A stretch of 64,000 bases of DNA from Amoebophrya sp. A120 (taxonomy: Eukaryota; Sar; Dinophyceae; Syndiniales; Amoebophryaceae), in contig CAJINV010000008.1 in the NCBI GenBank assembly GCA_905178155.1, positions 1,364,001-1,428,000 of the forward strand. Direction: 5' to 3'. The notes under the pieces were generated by a model. It was not told the origin of the DNA and did no database searches. It saw nothing but the letters and a program-made list of their open reading frames with translations. The position numbers were made by a program, and so were the translations under genes. Positions within the stretch are counted from its first letter, which is position 1. Every line of letters starts with the position of its first letter. Shown here piece after piece: positions 23,201 through 33,206 of this stretch.

Positions 23201-23602
23201 GCCACACCATCAAGAGTCGAGCTGAGTGAAAACAAGGTAGAAAATCAACGTGGTCCTGTCAAAGATAATGGCGCAGCTGCCACTCAATCTGAAGTTCTGT
23301 CAACATCAGAAGAACGTGAACGCCCCACACAAAATATGAAACGCCGCTCTACTCTGGAATTTGCGTTTTTTCATCTCCATCAGCGAAAGGCAAAGTTCAC
23401 TTTTCATGCAGCTAATAATCGCGGTGACCGGCAGCTAGTCAAAGATGACCGGGCACGAAACGACGACGAGCATCGCATCGCGGCTGGGAGCACTGTTTGG
23501 TGTGTTGACCGCAAAGGAGCAGGAAGAGAACTTAAATGCCGCGAAGAATTAGACGCGGGATGGTGTACAGGGTGCCGCGTGGTGGCGTCGCATGATCATT
23601 GA
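20186..23602 (+). CDS. Large type II membrane glycosyltransferase-like protein
   Basis: 1138 aa in a single exon; ATG 20186 follows a short non-ATG frame. A cytoplasmic stub and one hydrophobic segment (about residues 8-36) form a signal anchor, so the rest should face the Golgi lumen. Residues 70-170 include WIDVEHEGEEEDY and a possible beta-sandwich; 180-480 is low-complexity and charged. The core begins LAIVAYWIGPLPDYV, continues YDLKALFGALFATEL, and reaches HWAWTDLDVLW with Asp623 and Asp625, resembling the DxD-bearing DUF6625 glycosyltransferase group (knowledge-based match, not searched). The C-terminal third has further conserved-looking pieces (KSLYFLSGC-like, FHLHQRKAKF). Donor and acceptor sugars are unknown. 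Confidence 0.6.
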   Translation: MTMLTIHHGVLSSSCVVILALPLLIYFKSAVYFQFALQGTVLAHAHTVAKSPGNKPGHLAPPPTSDGQEPRLWIDVEHEGEEEDYKHAIHIEDVKATRLNSTITLRWNYFVRSEEYNRGYAWGQVLHPSPYEDPSGSSYTSSAIALTGNTANTGSFNWTVPCEAVSGQRYRFRLCSGDPPRKSKFACHESKGAIFVLNDTRSTGCPNVAVQQKSGPLAHATSPGGSASRSNTRPATHSNLSKFQSHEQNPAKNLKARPIEVLGPLDVTDRGMKWLPQEVGEGRGIDAGTLAASSNSGSNKTRTRGDETTNNALTHHEGTETNSQECLKNSTNNEQYPKYSHRKEQDLKPGGSCSQPGTVPSTYRRSVPSSRPRNYASDAAADHEDVAAALQWDDHPEIMRVVGDSACQKNDEDCVDVDIGVCEIDETATSTPNLHAEPESEGPSYVTPEPRRPDETAAGKTAQPLRRMAPQDQDRGIKDSKRKPLAIVAYWIGPLPDYVMAFVATARMVKGVDFFVFHSRPVDDDDQAEIFAQIRDAAAPNVFFRHCPQDKSCLAKRLWENVPGVAGGGGRRGEVKSLEAFSVDVVEESFADDNAPKGYDLKALFGALFATELEPYSHWAWTDLDVLWSPNLLQLLTTEAQSTSRPHAMDLLQSYDVVTCLDGGRSALYLSGQFTAFKNIPKFGKQSVPERSGAPGRTTGVVPELEDHKQSLYFLSGCLTRNVDFVANNDGTAAVPTPRGSKFCALDWILSTAHSMFDEKHAVFYAAENANAKIYFDFSLGFSSQRWSQLLHRGPQFGLFYPLPEADRSAGDELVFDRKFGLFIEGSSFVSSSLAATNTTGVVKQEGRGSQRSKPENEVGGDAKHQPVPAHHLHTPLVTDLERINMHLHDLRSKTDCFSELGDRWSYVCVPQTPALGALPSSEFIFGAAYELRPVFQLAVSGRDETQAADENINSGRHKGGGPPRDRVDEVFVARTREVLVIPSAFVHRTYELYPEPLQQQTSPNATPSRVELSENKVENQRGPVKDNGAAATQSEVLSTSEERERPTQNMKRRSTLEFAFFHLHQRKAKFTFHAANNRGDRQLVKDDRARNDDEHRIAAGSTVWCVDRKGAGRELKCREELDAGWCTGCRVVASHDH

Positions 23603-24095
23603 GCGGGCTCTTTTTACTTGGTGTTGCAGCTACCTTCTAGTATCTGATGGTGAAAATTCATCCGATTGCGTCGTGTATGATCGAAATCCCCGAAATAGTA
23701 CTGTTTCGATGAAAGATAAATGTTGCTCTTCTGTTGAGCCCAGTGCAGTTTTGAAATGGAGTAAATGACGAGCAGGCAATACCAATCGGTCGAAAATATT
23801 GAGCTCTACCAGTCGATGTTCGGGCTTCTTGAGTACTGAAGATGAAAAAAGCAACTCCCGCGTCGGTACAGCATGTACCTACCACGTAGAGCAAAAAGAA
23901 AAACAGCACTCGCCAATTGGAGAGGCATTACATTTTTCTACTTACACTAGATACGCATACGCCGGGGTCGCGACCACCTCCAGATTTTCGCACTTAGAAA
24001 AACGAAGAGGAGAACAGTGTCGATTGCTTCAAAAGAAGATCAACAACGTGCCACTACCAGGAGGCTGGCATGTAGATGCACTCACATTATAACGA
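23603..24095. other. Intergenic region
   Basis: A/T-rich compared with its neighbours; no supported gene or signal. Confidence 0.5.
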
Positions 24096-24788
24096 TAATG
24101 TCAATTTCACTTGTTAAATTTTGGTTAATTTCCTAGTCGGCGAGATCGATCGTGGTAAGGCAAACGCCGCCACGAAATGCGCCCCGCTGAATAGCGGGCG
24201 AGAAATCTGCAAATACGCAGAGCAAGACTTGAGGCGCTGGCGCTCGATGAGCGTCCGCGTCTTTGCTCGACCACACCCTCCCGCCCCCGTCTCGCGTGGA
24301 CTGACATGTGCGCAGATTCTTGCTGCCGGACACATGACGCGTGGCAACTTGCCGACGCATGCGCCGCTGCTGCGCGCCGCTGTCTTGGTCGTGCCCGGGT
24401 GCGCCACTGGATGCGGCTGGTGCCCGTCTCACCTCAGCCCCTTGTGCGGTACTGGCTGCGACCCCTCCTGCAGGGAAAGAAATGAATCAACACCCGCTCC
24501 TCGCGGACCTTACTCACACGCGCGCGTAGCATCCGCGGCTCGCGGAGCTCGCGCGCACGTGCGTGCAAAGCGTTGCACGAAATCGATGGCATGGGATGCA
24601 GCCTGCTGTTGCAGGTGCTTGCCCATGATCTGCCCTGCGGGGGGACTCGTGGCCTGTGTCGTCACGCCCCCATGTGCATACTGGCTTGAGGTGTCGCGGA
24701 CGCCGAGCACATAACAAAGGGGCGCCTAGTTGTGGCTAGCGCGCGGCCCTTCTCAACAACTTTATCGAGCCTCGTCGACGCTGGAAAT
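24096..24788. repeat. 693-bp tandem repeat, copy 1
   Basis: The unit starts taatgtcaatttcacttg and ends cgacgctggaaat. It is GC-rich against A/T-rich flanks and is open in several frames at once, as expected for such DNA; the 197-aa frame is not evidence of a gene. I do not recognise the sequence. Confidence 0.95.
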
Positions 24789-25481
24789 TAATGTCAATTT
24801 CACTTGTTAAATTTTGGTTAATTTCCTAGTCGGCGAGATCGATCGTGGTAAGGCAAACGCCGCCACGAAATGCGCCCCGCTGAATAGCGGGCGAGAAATC
24901 TGCAAATACGCAGAGCAAGACTTGAGGCGCTGGCGCTCGATGAGCGTCCGCGTCTTTGCTCGACCACACCCTCCCGCCCCCGTCTCGCGTGGACTGACAT
25001 GTGCGCAGATTCTTGCTGCCGGACACATGACGCGTGGCAACTTGCCGACGCATGCGCCGCTGCTGCGCGCCGCTGTCTTGGTCGTGCCCGGGTGCGCCAC
25101 TGGATGCGGCTGGTGCCCGTCTCACCTCAGCCCCTTGTGCGGTACTGGCTGCGACCCCTCCTGCAGGGAAAGAAATGAATCAACACCCGCTCCTCGCGGA
25201 CCTTACTCACACGCGCGCGTAGCATCCGCGGCTCGCGGAGCTCGCGCGCACGTGCGTGCAAAGCGTTGCACGAAATCGATGGCATGGGATGCAGCCTGCT
25301 GTTGCAGGTGCTTGCCCATGATCTGCCCTGCGGGGGGACTCGTGGCCTGTGTCGTCACGCCCCCATGTGCATACTGGCTTGAGGTGTCGCGGACGCCGAG
25401 CACATAACAAAGGGGCGCCTAGTTGTGGCTAGCGCGCGGCCCTTCTCAACAACTTTATCGAGCCTCGTCGACGCTGGAAAT
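24789..25481. repeat. 693-bp tandem repeat, copy 2
   Basis: It follows copy 1 head to tail without a spacer. Four independent translated frames agree exactly between the copies, so the nucleotide identity is essentially complete. Identity continues for only three bases (taa) beyond the end. Confidence 0.95.
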
Positions 25482-25879
25482 TAACCTGATGTTTTTGAAA
25501 AAACAGGTCCATTGGCGAAGAAGACTTATTTAAGTCGTTCCCTCGTCGCGACATACGCAAGAACCTGGTCGACGTCGTTGGACGCCAGCTGTGCGCCCAT
25601 ATTCATTTTCGCTGCAGCTACCCCTAGCAGCTCGTGAAAATTACCGCACGTTCTTGTTTAGGCGAGCTGCTTTAATAAGGGAGCTACAATTCTTTTGAGT
25701 AGGTGTTTATTTTGCTTGTCATCGCAGACGCAGGAGGTGGTATGCGCGCGATCACACCTGCAACTGCACGACTGACACTGAATCAAGGTTGAAGCAGCGC
25801 GTCCCCTGTTCATCCCAGAAACCAAAACCGCGCGCCACGACTAAGCCTAATCTGATCCAATCGACCAGACCGGTTGGAC
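25482..25879. other. 5' flank of the DUF4139-ubiquitin gene
   Basis: No ORF of note and no recognisable control element. Confidence 0.45.
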
Positions 25880-28864
25880 ATGTCTTTGTCGGCGATGCCG
25901 CGCACTTCGCGCGCAGGCAAGGAGGAGAGGCGCAATCCCGGAATCAATCGGGCTCCGGAGCTGCCGCTAAAGAAGGTGACGCTGTACAAGAACAACCTGG
26001 CCCTCCACGAGCGCGAGGTTTTTACACCGGCGCACGACGAGAGTGCTAGCTTTACCCTCCGCATCCCCGCCAACCGCGCACCGTTGGTAAGTGACACACT
26101 TTCGTGCCGCTTCCAGCAAGGTCAAGAAACGAATCCCACAAGCGGCGTAGTGTCGGAATCTGGTACAACCTCCGCGAAGAACTCGGCGGTTTCTATCCGG
26201 CAGCGCAAGAGCGTGCAGAGCAATGCGTCCTCTTTTCAGCCGATTTCGCGACGCCGCGCGACAATCTCCGTGAGTGACCGCCTCGGGGATTTTTTGGAAT
26301 CCTGTCGCGGCGCAGAGGTGCGGGTGAAGCTAACCTCGTCGAGCACGAGCGCCACGGGTGGTCCTGGTGGACCGGCGAATGCAAGGAACTTGGGGACAAG
26401 TCCAGCCAACCCCCGCGGGGATGGGCTCGCGGAGGACCGCGAGGGCGCGATCATGATGATCGAAAAAGAAAAAGTGGTGCTTTATCCCCTGCAAAAGTAT
26501 CGTACTCGTACTAATTGCATTTATGCATTTTACAAATCCAGTACCTAAGGCAAATCCGCATTACAAATTCAATTGTAATGCTCAGCCAATTTGTATTGCA
26601 ATTTATACTAGTACGATGCTTTTGCATTTCATATGCACGGAGCCGGCACAACTGACCTCGTGACGGAAATGCGTCCGAAGACACTCGTGCTGTTTGAATC
26701 CGGCACTATCAGTCGAATTCCCTTGGAGCACGTGGAGTCGGTGTTTTTCGCGGAGGCCCGGCTGCGGGACGCTTTGTCGGCCATGCTATTCGATTGCGTT
26801 TCTCGGCACGATCTGGTTCTGGACGAAGACAAGCGGACCTGTTTTGACATTGAGGTTGCACCGGGGAACGCGTCGACTGCATCTGGTCCTCGCCTGGCGG
26901 AACAGACCCCGACCCCGACGAGTACTAGCAAGGAACAAGAAAACGAACCAGTGTCACTACTGCAGGTCACATACATTGACAGCGCCAAGGAGTGGAAGTG
27001 TAACTACCAACTGCGGCTCGACAGTCAAGCAACTGCAGGCACGAACAGTGCCATGGACCTCGAGATGTTCGCCCAGGTGATCAACAACAGCGAGGAAGAT
27101 TGGCGAGACGTCCAACTTTGTCTCATTGCCAATGAGCTGGAGCTATTGGTCGGCGGAAACAAGAGAGGCGTCGAGCAAGCTAGTGCATCGACATCTTCCG
27201 CCGAAAGCAATAAAGCGGTCATCGCCGCAAGTAGCTACTGCATCTTCATCAAAACTTTGACGGGAAAAACGTTTTCACTATTTACCGGAAGCTCGGATAC
27301 CATACAAATGGTAAAGGAGATGATCCAAGACAAGGAGGGCATCCCACCAGACCAGCAGCGCTTGATTTTCGCAGGTAAGCAATTGGAGGACCAGCGCACG
27401 CTAGGTGATTACAACATCCAGAAGGAGAGCAGCTTGCATCTAGTTTTGCGCCTGCGTGGCGGACCAGATGTTGAGGATGACGGCCCGGTGGATCCTCAGA
27501 GTACAACTTCCAGGCCCGTCGCTGCAAAAAAAGCAAAATCTTCCGATGATCATGAATACGAATCGCTGGACGCGCTGCAGACCAGTGAGTTGACCGAAAC
27601 AGTCGCCTACCAGCTGCCGCACTCCGTTTCCATCAACAGTGGCGAAACTGCGAGCGTGAAAGTGAACACGATCAAGCTGACCGGCGCGAAAGCTTTGGTG
27701 TATGATTTCAACGAGAATCCCTTGAACGCAGCCAAGGGAGTACACTTGTTCAACAAAGCTGAGGAACGAGACAGCGCGAACGCTGAGCAGGAACATCAAG
27801 GCGCTGTGGTCCTTGCGCCCGGACTGTTGACCATCATCGACAACGGCGTCTACTGCAACCAATCGCAGTTTGCGCCGATGACGCCGGACGACGACCAGAT
27901 CATAAAATACGGCTTCGATACGACGAACGCGATCGACCGGACGCTTACTGAGGAGAATACAGAAATTGTCCGCATTGACGAGCGTTCGGCCGGGGGCGAG
28001 AAGATGTTCGTGTTGGTTCACAAGAAAGTGAAAGTGTTCCGGTACTCGGTCAGTAACAATTCGAAAAAGCCAGTCCCCTGCCTCTACATCGACCACACGG
28101 CTAGTGCGCGGGACAACGGGTACTGCATTGGAAAAGTGGTCGAGGAGGACTTGGCAAGCAAAAACGTCGCAGTCGCAAAGCGCACGACCAACTTCGTTCG
28201 TTTCTGCGTCGCACTGGAGCCGCAACAGTCCGTGGAATTCACCGTCGCCGAGGTTGCGGGTGTCGAAGAGCGGCTGCAGCGTCCGCCGCAAGTGTCCGAC
28301 TTCTTGAAGGCGGCAGCGCGGCGGGAGGCGCTGGTGCAGAAAAAGGTGCTGACTGCGAGTATGGTGAAGGGCATGGAGCAGTTCGTGTTTCTGTCAAGAA
28401 AGCACAACTTGTTGGCGGAGAACTTGCAGTTTGGGATTGTCACCGACGCAGCCCTGCTGCGCGCCATCGAGAAGAACGAGGCGGAGTACGAGTTTTTGCC
28501 GACCCCCATCTACAACCTCTGCAAAGCGATCCGAGGAAGAGAGGTGGAAGCAGCGGGGATCCAGCGCGGAATTGAGGCCGATAATGAGTTCATTACGAAG
28601 CTGTTCACAGACCAGGAGCGGTTGCGCCAAAACATCGTCGCGCTCGAGAAAATGACAGCGAGCGAGTCCAAGGAGAAACTTGTTGCGCGCTACATGAACG
28701 ATCTGAATTCAATGGAAGACGCAGTGCGAACCAGGAGGGGTAACATCGCAGAGTTGGAGGCGAAGATGCAAAAGGTGAACGACACAAAGGCGTCGGTGAA
28801 GCTAGAGCTGAAACAAGCGGCTCTGGCAGAAAAGCAAAAAGTCGAATTGGAAAAGAAGCAGTGA
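25880..28864 (+). CDS. DUF4139-domain protein with an internal ubiquitin domain
   Basis: 942 aa from 25880-26482 plus 26639-28864, split by one introner. The N-terminus has [15 protein letters not shown], the opening strand typical of DUF4139 proteins. The middle has [12 protein letters not shown] and [22 protein letters not shown], the DUF4139 core. There, residues about 401-476 (27236-27463) are a near-complete ubiquitin: [39 protein letters not shown] and terminal RLRGG. The DUF4139 sheet then resumes with [17 protein letters not shown]. The last about 150 residues are charged and predicted coiled coil, ending in [12 protein letters not shown]. After RLRGG comes PDVEDD, so cleavage by a deubiquitinase is uncertain (Pro at P1' is unfavourable). 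Function of DUF4139 is unknown. Confidence 0.85.
26483..26633 (+). mobile_element. Introner element, family II (151 bp), in the DUF4139-ubiquitin gene
   Basis: Ends TATCCCCTGCAAAAGTATCG and TGCTTTTGCATTTCATA. The flanks TGCTT (26478-26482) and TGCAC (26634-26638) are an imperfect duplication. Excision joins GTG GTG CTT to GGA GCC GGC in frame. Element plus duplication is 156 bp, a multiple of three, but an in-frame TAA at 26546-26548 shows it must be removed. Same orientation as the copy at 36616. Confidence 0.85.
27236..27463 (+). other. Ubiquitin domain inside the DUF4139 protein
   Basis: 76 codons. Compared with canonical ubiquitin, residues 1-2 are YC, TITLEVESS is replaced by TFSLFTGSS, and DNVKTK by QMVKEM. 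The lysine positions equivalent to K27, K33, K48 and K63 can be followed (IQDKEG, AGKQLED, IQKESS); the 29-position is E... I only assert that RLRGG and the Ile44 patch ([16 protein letters not shown]) are kept. Confidence 0.85.
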
Positions 28865-28938
28865 TTTTCACTGCGTACGTTGTACTTCGGTTTTTTTCGA
28901 ATCATGGCTGACCGCCATCATGGCTTCTGAGGACAACC

Positions 28939-29178
28939 TATGGTAGCGTCAGGATCGAAATCGACAAAATCGAAAAAAAATTATGGCAGTCCTTGGCGGG
29001 GGCCTTCAGGGCACCCCCTCCGGGACCCCTTTCGATTCTGACACACTCAAGCATACCGTCGCGGCTAGCTCGAAAAGGTCCGAGTGTGTCAGAATCGAAA
29101 TGCGAAATCCCGGCACCCCTCCAGGGGGCACTTGGATTTTTTTTCGATTTTGCGAATTTCGATCCTGACGCCTCCATA
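28939..29178. mobile_element. Introner-like element, family IV-like (240 bp), in a 3' flank
   Basis: The duplication is CAACC at 28934-28938 and 29179-29183, exact. The ends are TATGGTAGCGTCAGGATCG and CGATCCTGACGCCTCCATA. It carries an inner palindrome (TTCGATTCTGACACACTC with its complement), perhaps a nested element. It lies 75 bp after the stop codon of the DUF4139 gene, outside any coding sequence I can see. Confidence 0.88.
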
Positions 29179-29183
29179 CAACC

Positions 29184-29847
29184 CGTAGACGTAGTAGAGC
29201 CTCTACTGCTCCATCTCTGCAACGACGGGAAAGAACTCCACGAGGCTGCCCGAGAAACGGCCCCGCACTATCGATGACTTAGACTTTTTTAAATGTTCGC
29301 TCCTAGCGTACTAGCGCATTTTTTTTCACGGTTCTAAAACGGACGTCGATTTCCACTTCAACTCACTGGAGTTGCTCTGTACGTGTACGAAACTTAAATA
29401 ATCGAACTACCCGCATCCATGACTCTGAAGATTCCATGTATGATCACAAAGGAGTCCGAGTCTCTCTTCGTGGTTTCAAATTCAAAGTGATGACGTTGAC
29501 CGAAAAGCAAAAGTAATGCGATAAAAAAGCCGGGCTCTTCCTGCTCGTGTCGAATCAAAACAAATGAGCAGTAGCGATCGCATTTGCGACAGGAGCTCGT
29601 GGAGTGTTCACCAGTTGGTCCGACGAGATGCAGGAGCTCCTCATGTTGTAGTCGGCCGGCCGGGATTGACACGACAAAGTATCAAGCTGTAGAGAATATG
29701 ATCTGCACAGGCTCGTAGCTTCTGAGACGATCATCGTGGCGAGTTGATACATGAAATTGTCCTACCTTCGCGCTGCACACGCGAAACTCATGATGCAGCA
29801 ACTTGAGCTTCTTTACGTCGTAGGAGTACGAGTAGGATCAGACAGAA
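29184..29847. other. Intergenic region
   Basis: No supported gene between the introner-like element and the GDP-hexose phosphorylase. Confidence 0.5.
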
Positions 29848-31260
29848 ATGTCACCTCACACGCGGCGGCGCGGCGCCGAAGCAGATGAGGATGACGATGA
29901 TCGGAAAAGTCTTAGGAGACGCACGACCATGGTGGGTGGTCACACAAAACTTGACCTCCTTCTGGAGGCAGCTTGGAAAGATAAACGACCGTCACTTAGA
30001 ACCGTCGCGGAGTGTGCGCGCAGCGTGGCTGGAGAATGCATCAAGAATACGAATGACGACGAGGCAGCGACAGAAAATGCGAAAAATCCTCTGAAAAAGC
30101 TTTTCGAAGAGGACGAAGACGATCGGCTTTTTCTGAAGCAGTGTGGAGCCAAGCACGTGGCGCACTTCAGCCCGCAGCGAACGGCAAAACGCGTCATGGG
30201 TGTCGAAATTTCGGATGTCTTTATTCCGACTTCCCCTGCCGCGTGGAACTTCTCCAAGATTAAGCAGTTAGAGACAGAGGCTCTTCTTGTGGGCAAATCA
30301 GTAGAAGAAGACCTTCAGGAACCGGAATTCAAAGGGAAGGATAGGAAACTGGCCCCTTTGATGGAGTGGAACGACAATAGAGTTTACGTTCTTGCAAACC
30401 TCCACCCCATCGCGGCGCTGCACATTCTGTTGATACCGCAAGGCGTCGGAGAACAATTTCTCACCGCGGACGGTCTTTTGACAGCGCTGCAATTTGCGAG
30501 AAGAACGGCGCGCCTTCGGCTGACGTTTAACGGGATGGGGGCTGGGGCAAGCGTCAACCATTTGCACTGGCAGGGAGTTGCCTGGCCGCAGAAATGTGGC
30601 ATAGATTCGTTTCCCAGGAAGCCGGTGGTAAGAATATCAGACGGTAGTGGTGAAGGATCATCGGTTGTGGAAATATGCAGGATTCCTGGATGGCACTTAC
30701 ATTCCATGTGCGAGGTGCGACAGACTGTGGCTTCTAAATCTAAATCTGGGAAAGGATGCGGCCTTGAGATGTTGAACAAGACATCCTCAGCAGCGGATCG
30801 CCTACTCCACGCAGTCGTGATGCGGATTGTGACGAATATGCAACAGCGAAACGTGACGCACAATGTAACAGTTTATCCGGGAGGCCTTGCTGAGGAAAGC
30901 AACACACTGGAAGACATCAGCATCGACAGCCACGATGAACAAGTCGACAAAGCACTACGTCCGCAGGCGCAACTCCCGGCTTTACGTGTGATGGTAGCTG
31001 CGCGCGATTTTTTCTGCCCTCAGAGCAAAAACCCAGGAGCCATGGCCCTCGCGTCTTTGGAATCTTTGGGCCACTGGATCATCCCGAGCAGAGAGAACTT
31101 TGAGAGCGCAACTGAGCAGTCTTTAGATTCATTGATGGAGTCACTCAGCATTCCGGAAGAGGTTTTCAAGCATCAGATTCTAAATTTTGACGCTGACCAC
31201 GAAAATTTTCTTGTAGAGACGGTAGAAGAAGAAGGAGAAGCGCAAGGGAAAACAATGTGA
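29848..31260 (+). CDS. GDP-hexose phosphorylase-like protein (GDPGP1/VTC2 family, HIT superfamily)
   Basis: 470 aa in a single exon from ATG 29848. The enzymes of this family phosphorolyse GDP-glucose or GDP-L-galactose to the sugar 1-phosphate and GDP; plant VTC2 acts in ascorbate synthesis, animal GDPGP1 in GDP-glucose clean-up. Key evidence is ANLHPIAALHILLIP followed by MGAGASVNHLHWQG, which holds the HIT-type His-x-His-x-Gln around residue 238. A late FFCPQSKNPGAMALASLESLG fits the C-terminal part. The acidic N-terminus (EADEDDDD) is unremarkable. Which GDP-sugar is used cannot be told from sequence. Confidence 0.75.
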   Translation: MSPHTRRRGAEADEDDDDRKSLRRRTTMVGGHTKLDLLLEAAWKDKRPSLRTVAECARSVAGECIKNTNDDEAATENAKNPLKKLFEEDEDDRLFLKQCGAKHVAHFSPQRTAKRVMGVEISDVFIPTSPAAWNFSKIKQLETEALLVGKSVEEDLQEPEFKGKDRKLAPLMEWNDNRVYVLANLHPIAALHILLIPQGVGEQFLTADGLLTALQFARRTARLRLTFNGMGAGASVNHLHWQGVAWPQKCGIDSFPRKPVVRISDGSGEGSSVVEICRIPGWHLHSMCEVRQTVASKSKSGKGCGLEMLNKTSSAADRLLHAVVMRIVTNMQQRNVTHNVTVYPGGLAEESNTLEDISIDSHDEQVDKALRPQAQLPALRVMVAARDFFCPQSKNPGAMALASLESLGHWIIPSRENFESATEQSLDSLMESLSIPEEVFKHQILNFDADHENFLVETVEEEGEAQGKTM

Positions 31261-32055
31261 GATATGCCACCGCCAGTACAGACCAATAAAATGTTACGCG
31301 AACTCCGACTGGTGTATCGGTTTTGAGTCCGCGAATCGAGCTGAAATCCGTTTTGCGCCACTCTTGTGTTTTATTCGCAGTCTGTAGTCGTGCTTCGCTA
31401 CTTCAAGAGCATGTTTACTCGTGAATTCTAATTCGTATTCGGGAATCTAAAACTAAATCTCGAGGATCTCCTCCCTGCAGAAGCCACATATTGAAGGATC
31501 AAAATACAAGCGTAAGACCCGAAGATCTATTGGCTCTCGAGATCACAAATCGCATCTGTTTTGGTCGTGGAAGTGGCGTCCTCGTCTTAATCGTTGTCGC
31601 ATTCGGTGCCTCGCTCTTTCCACGCGTGAGAACAAAGAGATCGAAGACTGGCCTGTAGATACATCTCCTCACTAACCGGAGATGCAAAATAAGATCAAAA
31701 GATGTTAGACAAGGCATTTCAGAAATTTAGCCTGACTGATCCGAGCCATCGCGATCTAAACGTAAACAAATGATTTTTGTGGTTCTTTCCGTGTAAATAC
31801 CAGAGCCGCATCCAGCTCCGCACCAAGAAGATCTTTTGTGTAAAATGCAAATTTAAGGATCCTGCACGTGACGCCAATGTCCGTGAAAATCTGGATCTTG
31901 AAATTTAAAGAAATTGATCTGATAGTCTAGTGCATGTCGAAGGTACCTTAGGGTTCAATTTGATTTTACGCACCGTACACAACCAACAGGGACCCTTGAA
32001 GGTAATCAAGGTATTTAGATTCGTCTACATCACACATAGGACCAAATCACTCAAA
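31261..32055. other. Intergenic region
   Basis: Contains the RPL7 promoter and 5' leader; no clear motif or gene. Confidence 0.5.
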
Positions 32056-33206
32056 ATGGCCGAACGATTCTTGATCGGAGAGACCACCGCCCCGAAGGGC
32101 GTCGCGGTCCCGGAGAACCTGACCAAGAAGGTTGAGCGCAACGCCGCCCTGCTGAAGCAGAAGACTGCTGCCTTGGCTGAAATGAAGAAGGCCAACAAGG
32201 TCAAGCGCCACGACATGAAGATGCGCGCTTCCAAGTACGAAAAACAGTACCGCACGGACAAGGCCCAGCTGATCGCCCAGCGTCGTCTGGCCAAGGCCAC
32301 TGGTACATTTCTGTCTGAGAGGAGATCAACTTAGACATCATTTTGAAATTTCGGGTTGTAAAACACAACTAGTATCTCTGCTGCTTTTCGGACGCCCGAA
32401 AAATGCGATGAGACATGAATTTAAAATCAAAAAAACAGGTAACTTCTTCGTCGAGCCGGAGCCGAAAATGATGATGATTATCCGTATTACCGGTATCAAC
32501 AAGATGGCCCCGAAGCCCCGTAAGATCTTCAAGCTTCTGCGTCTGGACCAGCTGCACAAGGTGAGTCACTACTTTTTTGCTTTTTTAGAATGTCGATTTT
32601 TAGTTGTGTTGTCGTTTGGGACTGTAATACACTCAGCGAAAATAGGCAAACTCAGAGAGCTGCGAGTGAGAAGCATGACTGTCTGGTGCGTATCGGTCGG
32701 ACCAGTATTGTGTACAAGTGAATACGATTACGAAGTGGATAGAAAAAAAAACCGAGCGAATTATGTCCTCTGCATACCAACCGCAATCCTCTGACTCAAC
32801 CTAACTACAGGCCGTCTTCGTGAAGTGCACGAAGCCGATGATGAACATGCTGAAGTGCATCATGCCGTACGTGATCTGCGGTTACCCGAACTTGAAGACC
32901 GTGAAGGAGCTGGTCCTCAAGAAGGGGTTCGCCCGCGTCAACAAGGAACGCATCCCGTTGCAGGACAACGAAGTGATCTCCACCGCGCTCGGCAAGTACG
33001 GCATCCACGGTGTCGATGACCTGATCCACGAGATCTTCACGGTTGGCCCGAACTTCAAGCAGGCTAACTCCTTCCTGTGGGCTTTCAAGCTGTCCTCCCC
33101 GAACGGTGGCTTCGTCCTGAAGAAGCACGGCTTCCAGGAGCCGAAGGGCGGAGACTGGGGCAACCGTGAGGAGATGATCAACGAGTTGGTCCGCCGCATG
33201 ATGTAA
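32056..33206 (+). CDS. RPL7: 60S ribosomal protein L7 (uL30)
   Basis: 254 aa from exons 32056-32302, 32439-32560 and 32811-33206. Both introns are GT-AG (G|GTACAT ... CAG|GTAACT and AAG|GTGAGT ... CAG|GCCGTC). The N-terminal basic helix (ERNAALLKQKTAALAEMKKA), MIIRITGINKMAPKPRKIFKLLRL, GYPNLKTVKELVLKKGF and GKYGIHGVDDLIHEIFTVG are hallmark uL30 blocks. Length fits the family. Start codon sits in CAAAATGGCC. Confidence 0.97.

Noticed and set aside
24121-25407. 197-aa ORFs repeated in the 693-bp units
   Set aside because: The unit is open in several frames on both strands because of its GC content; the protein has no recognisable family and the upstream start is not an ATG.
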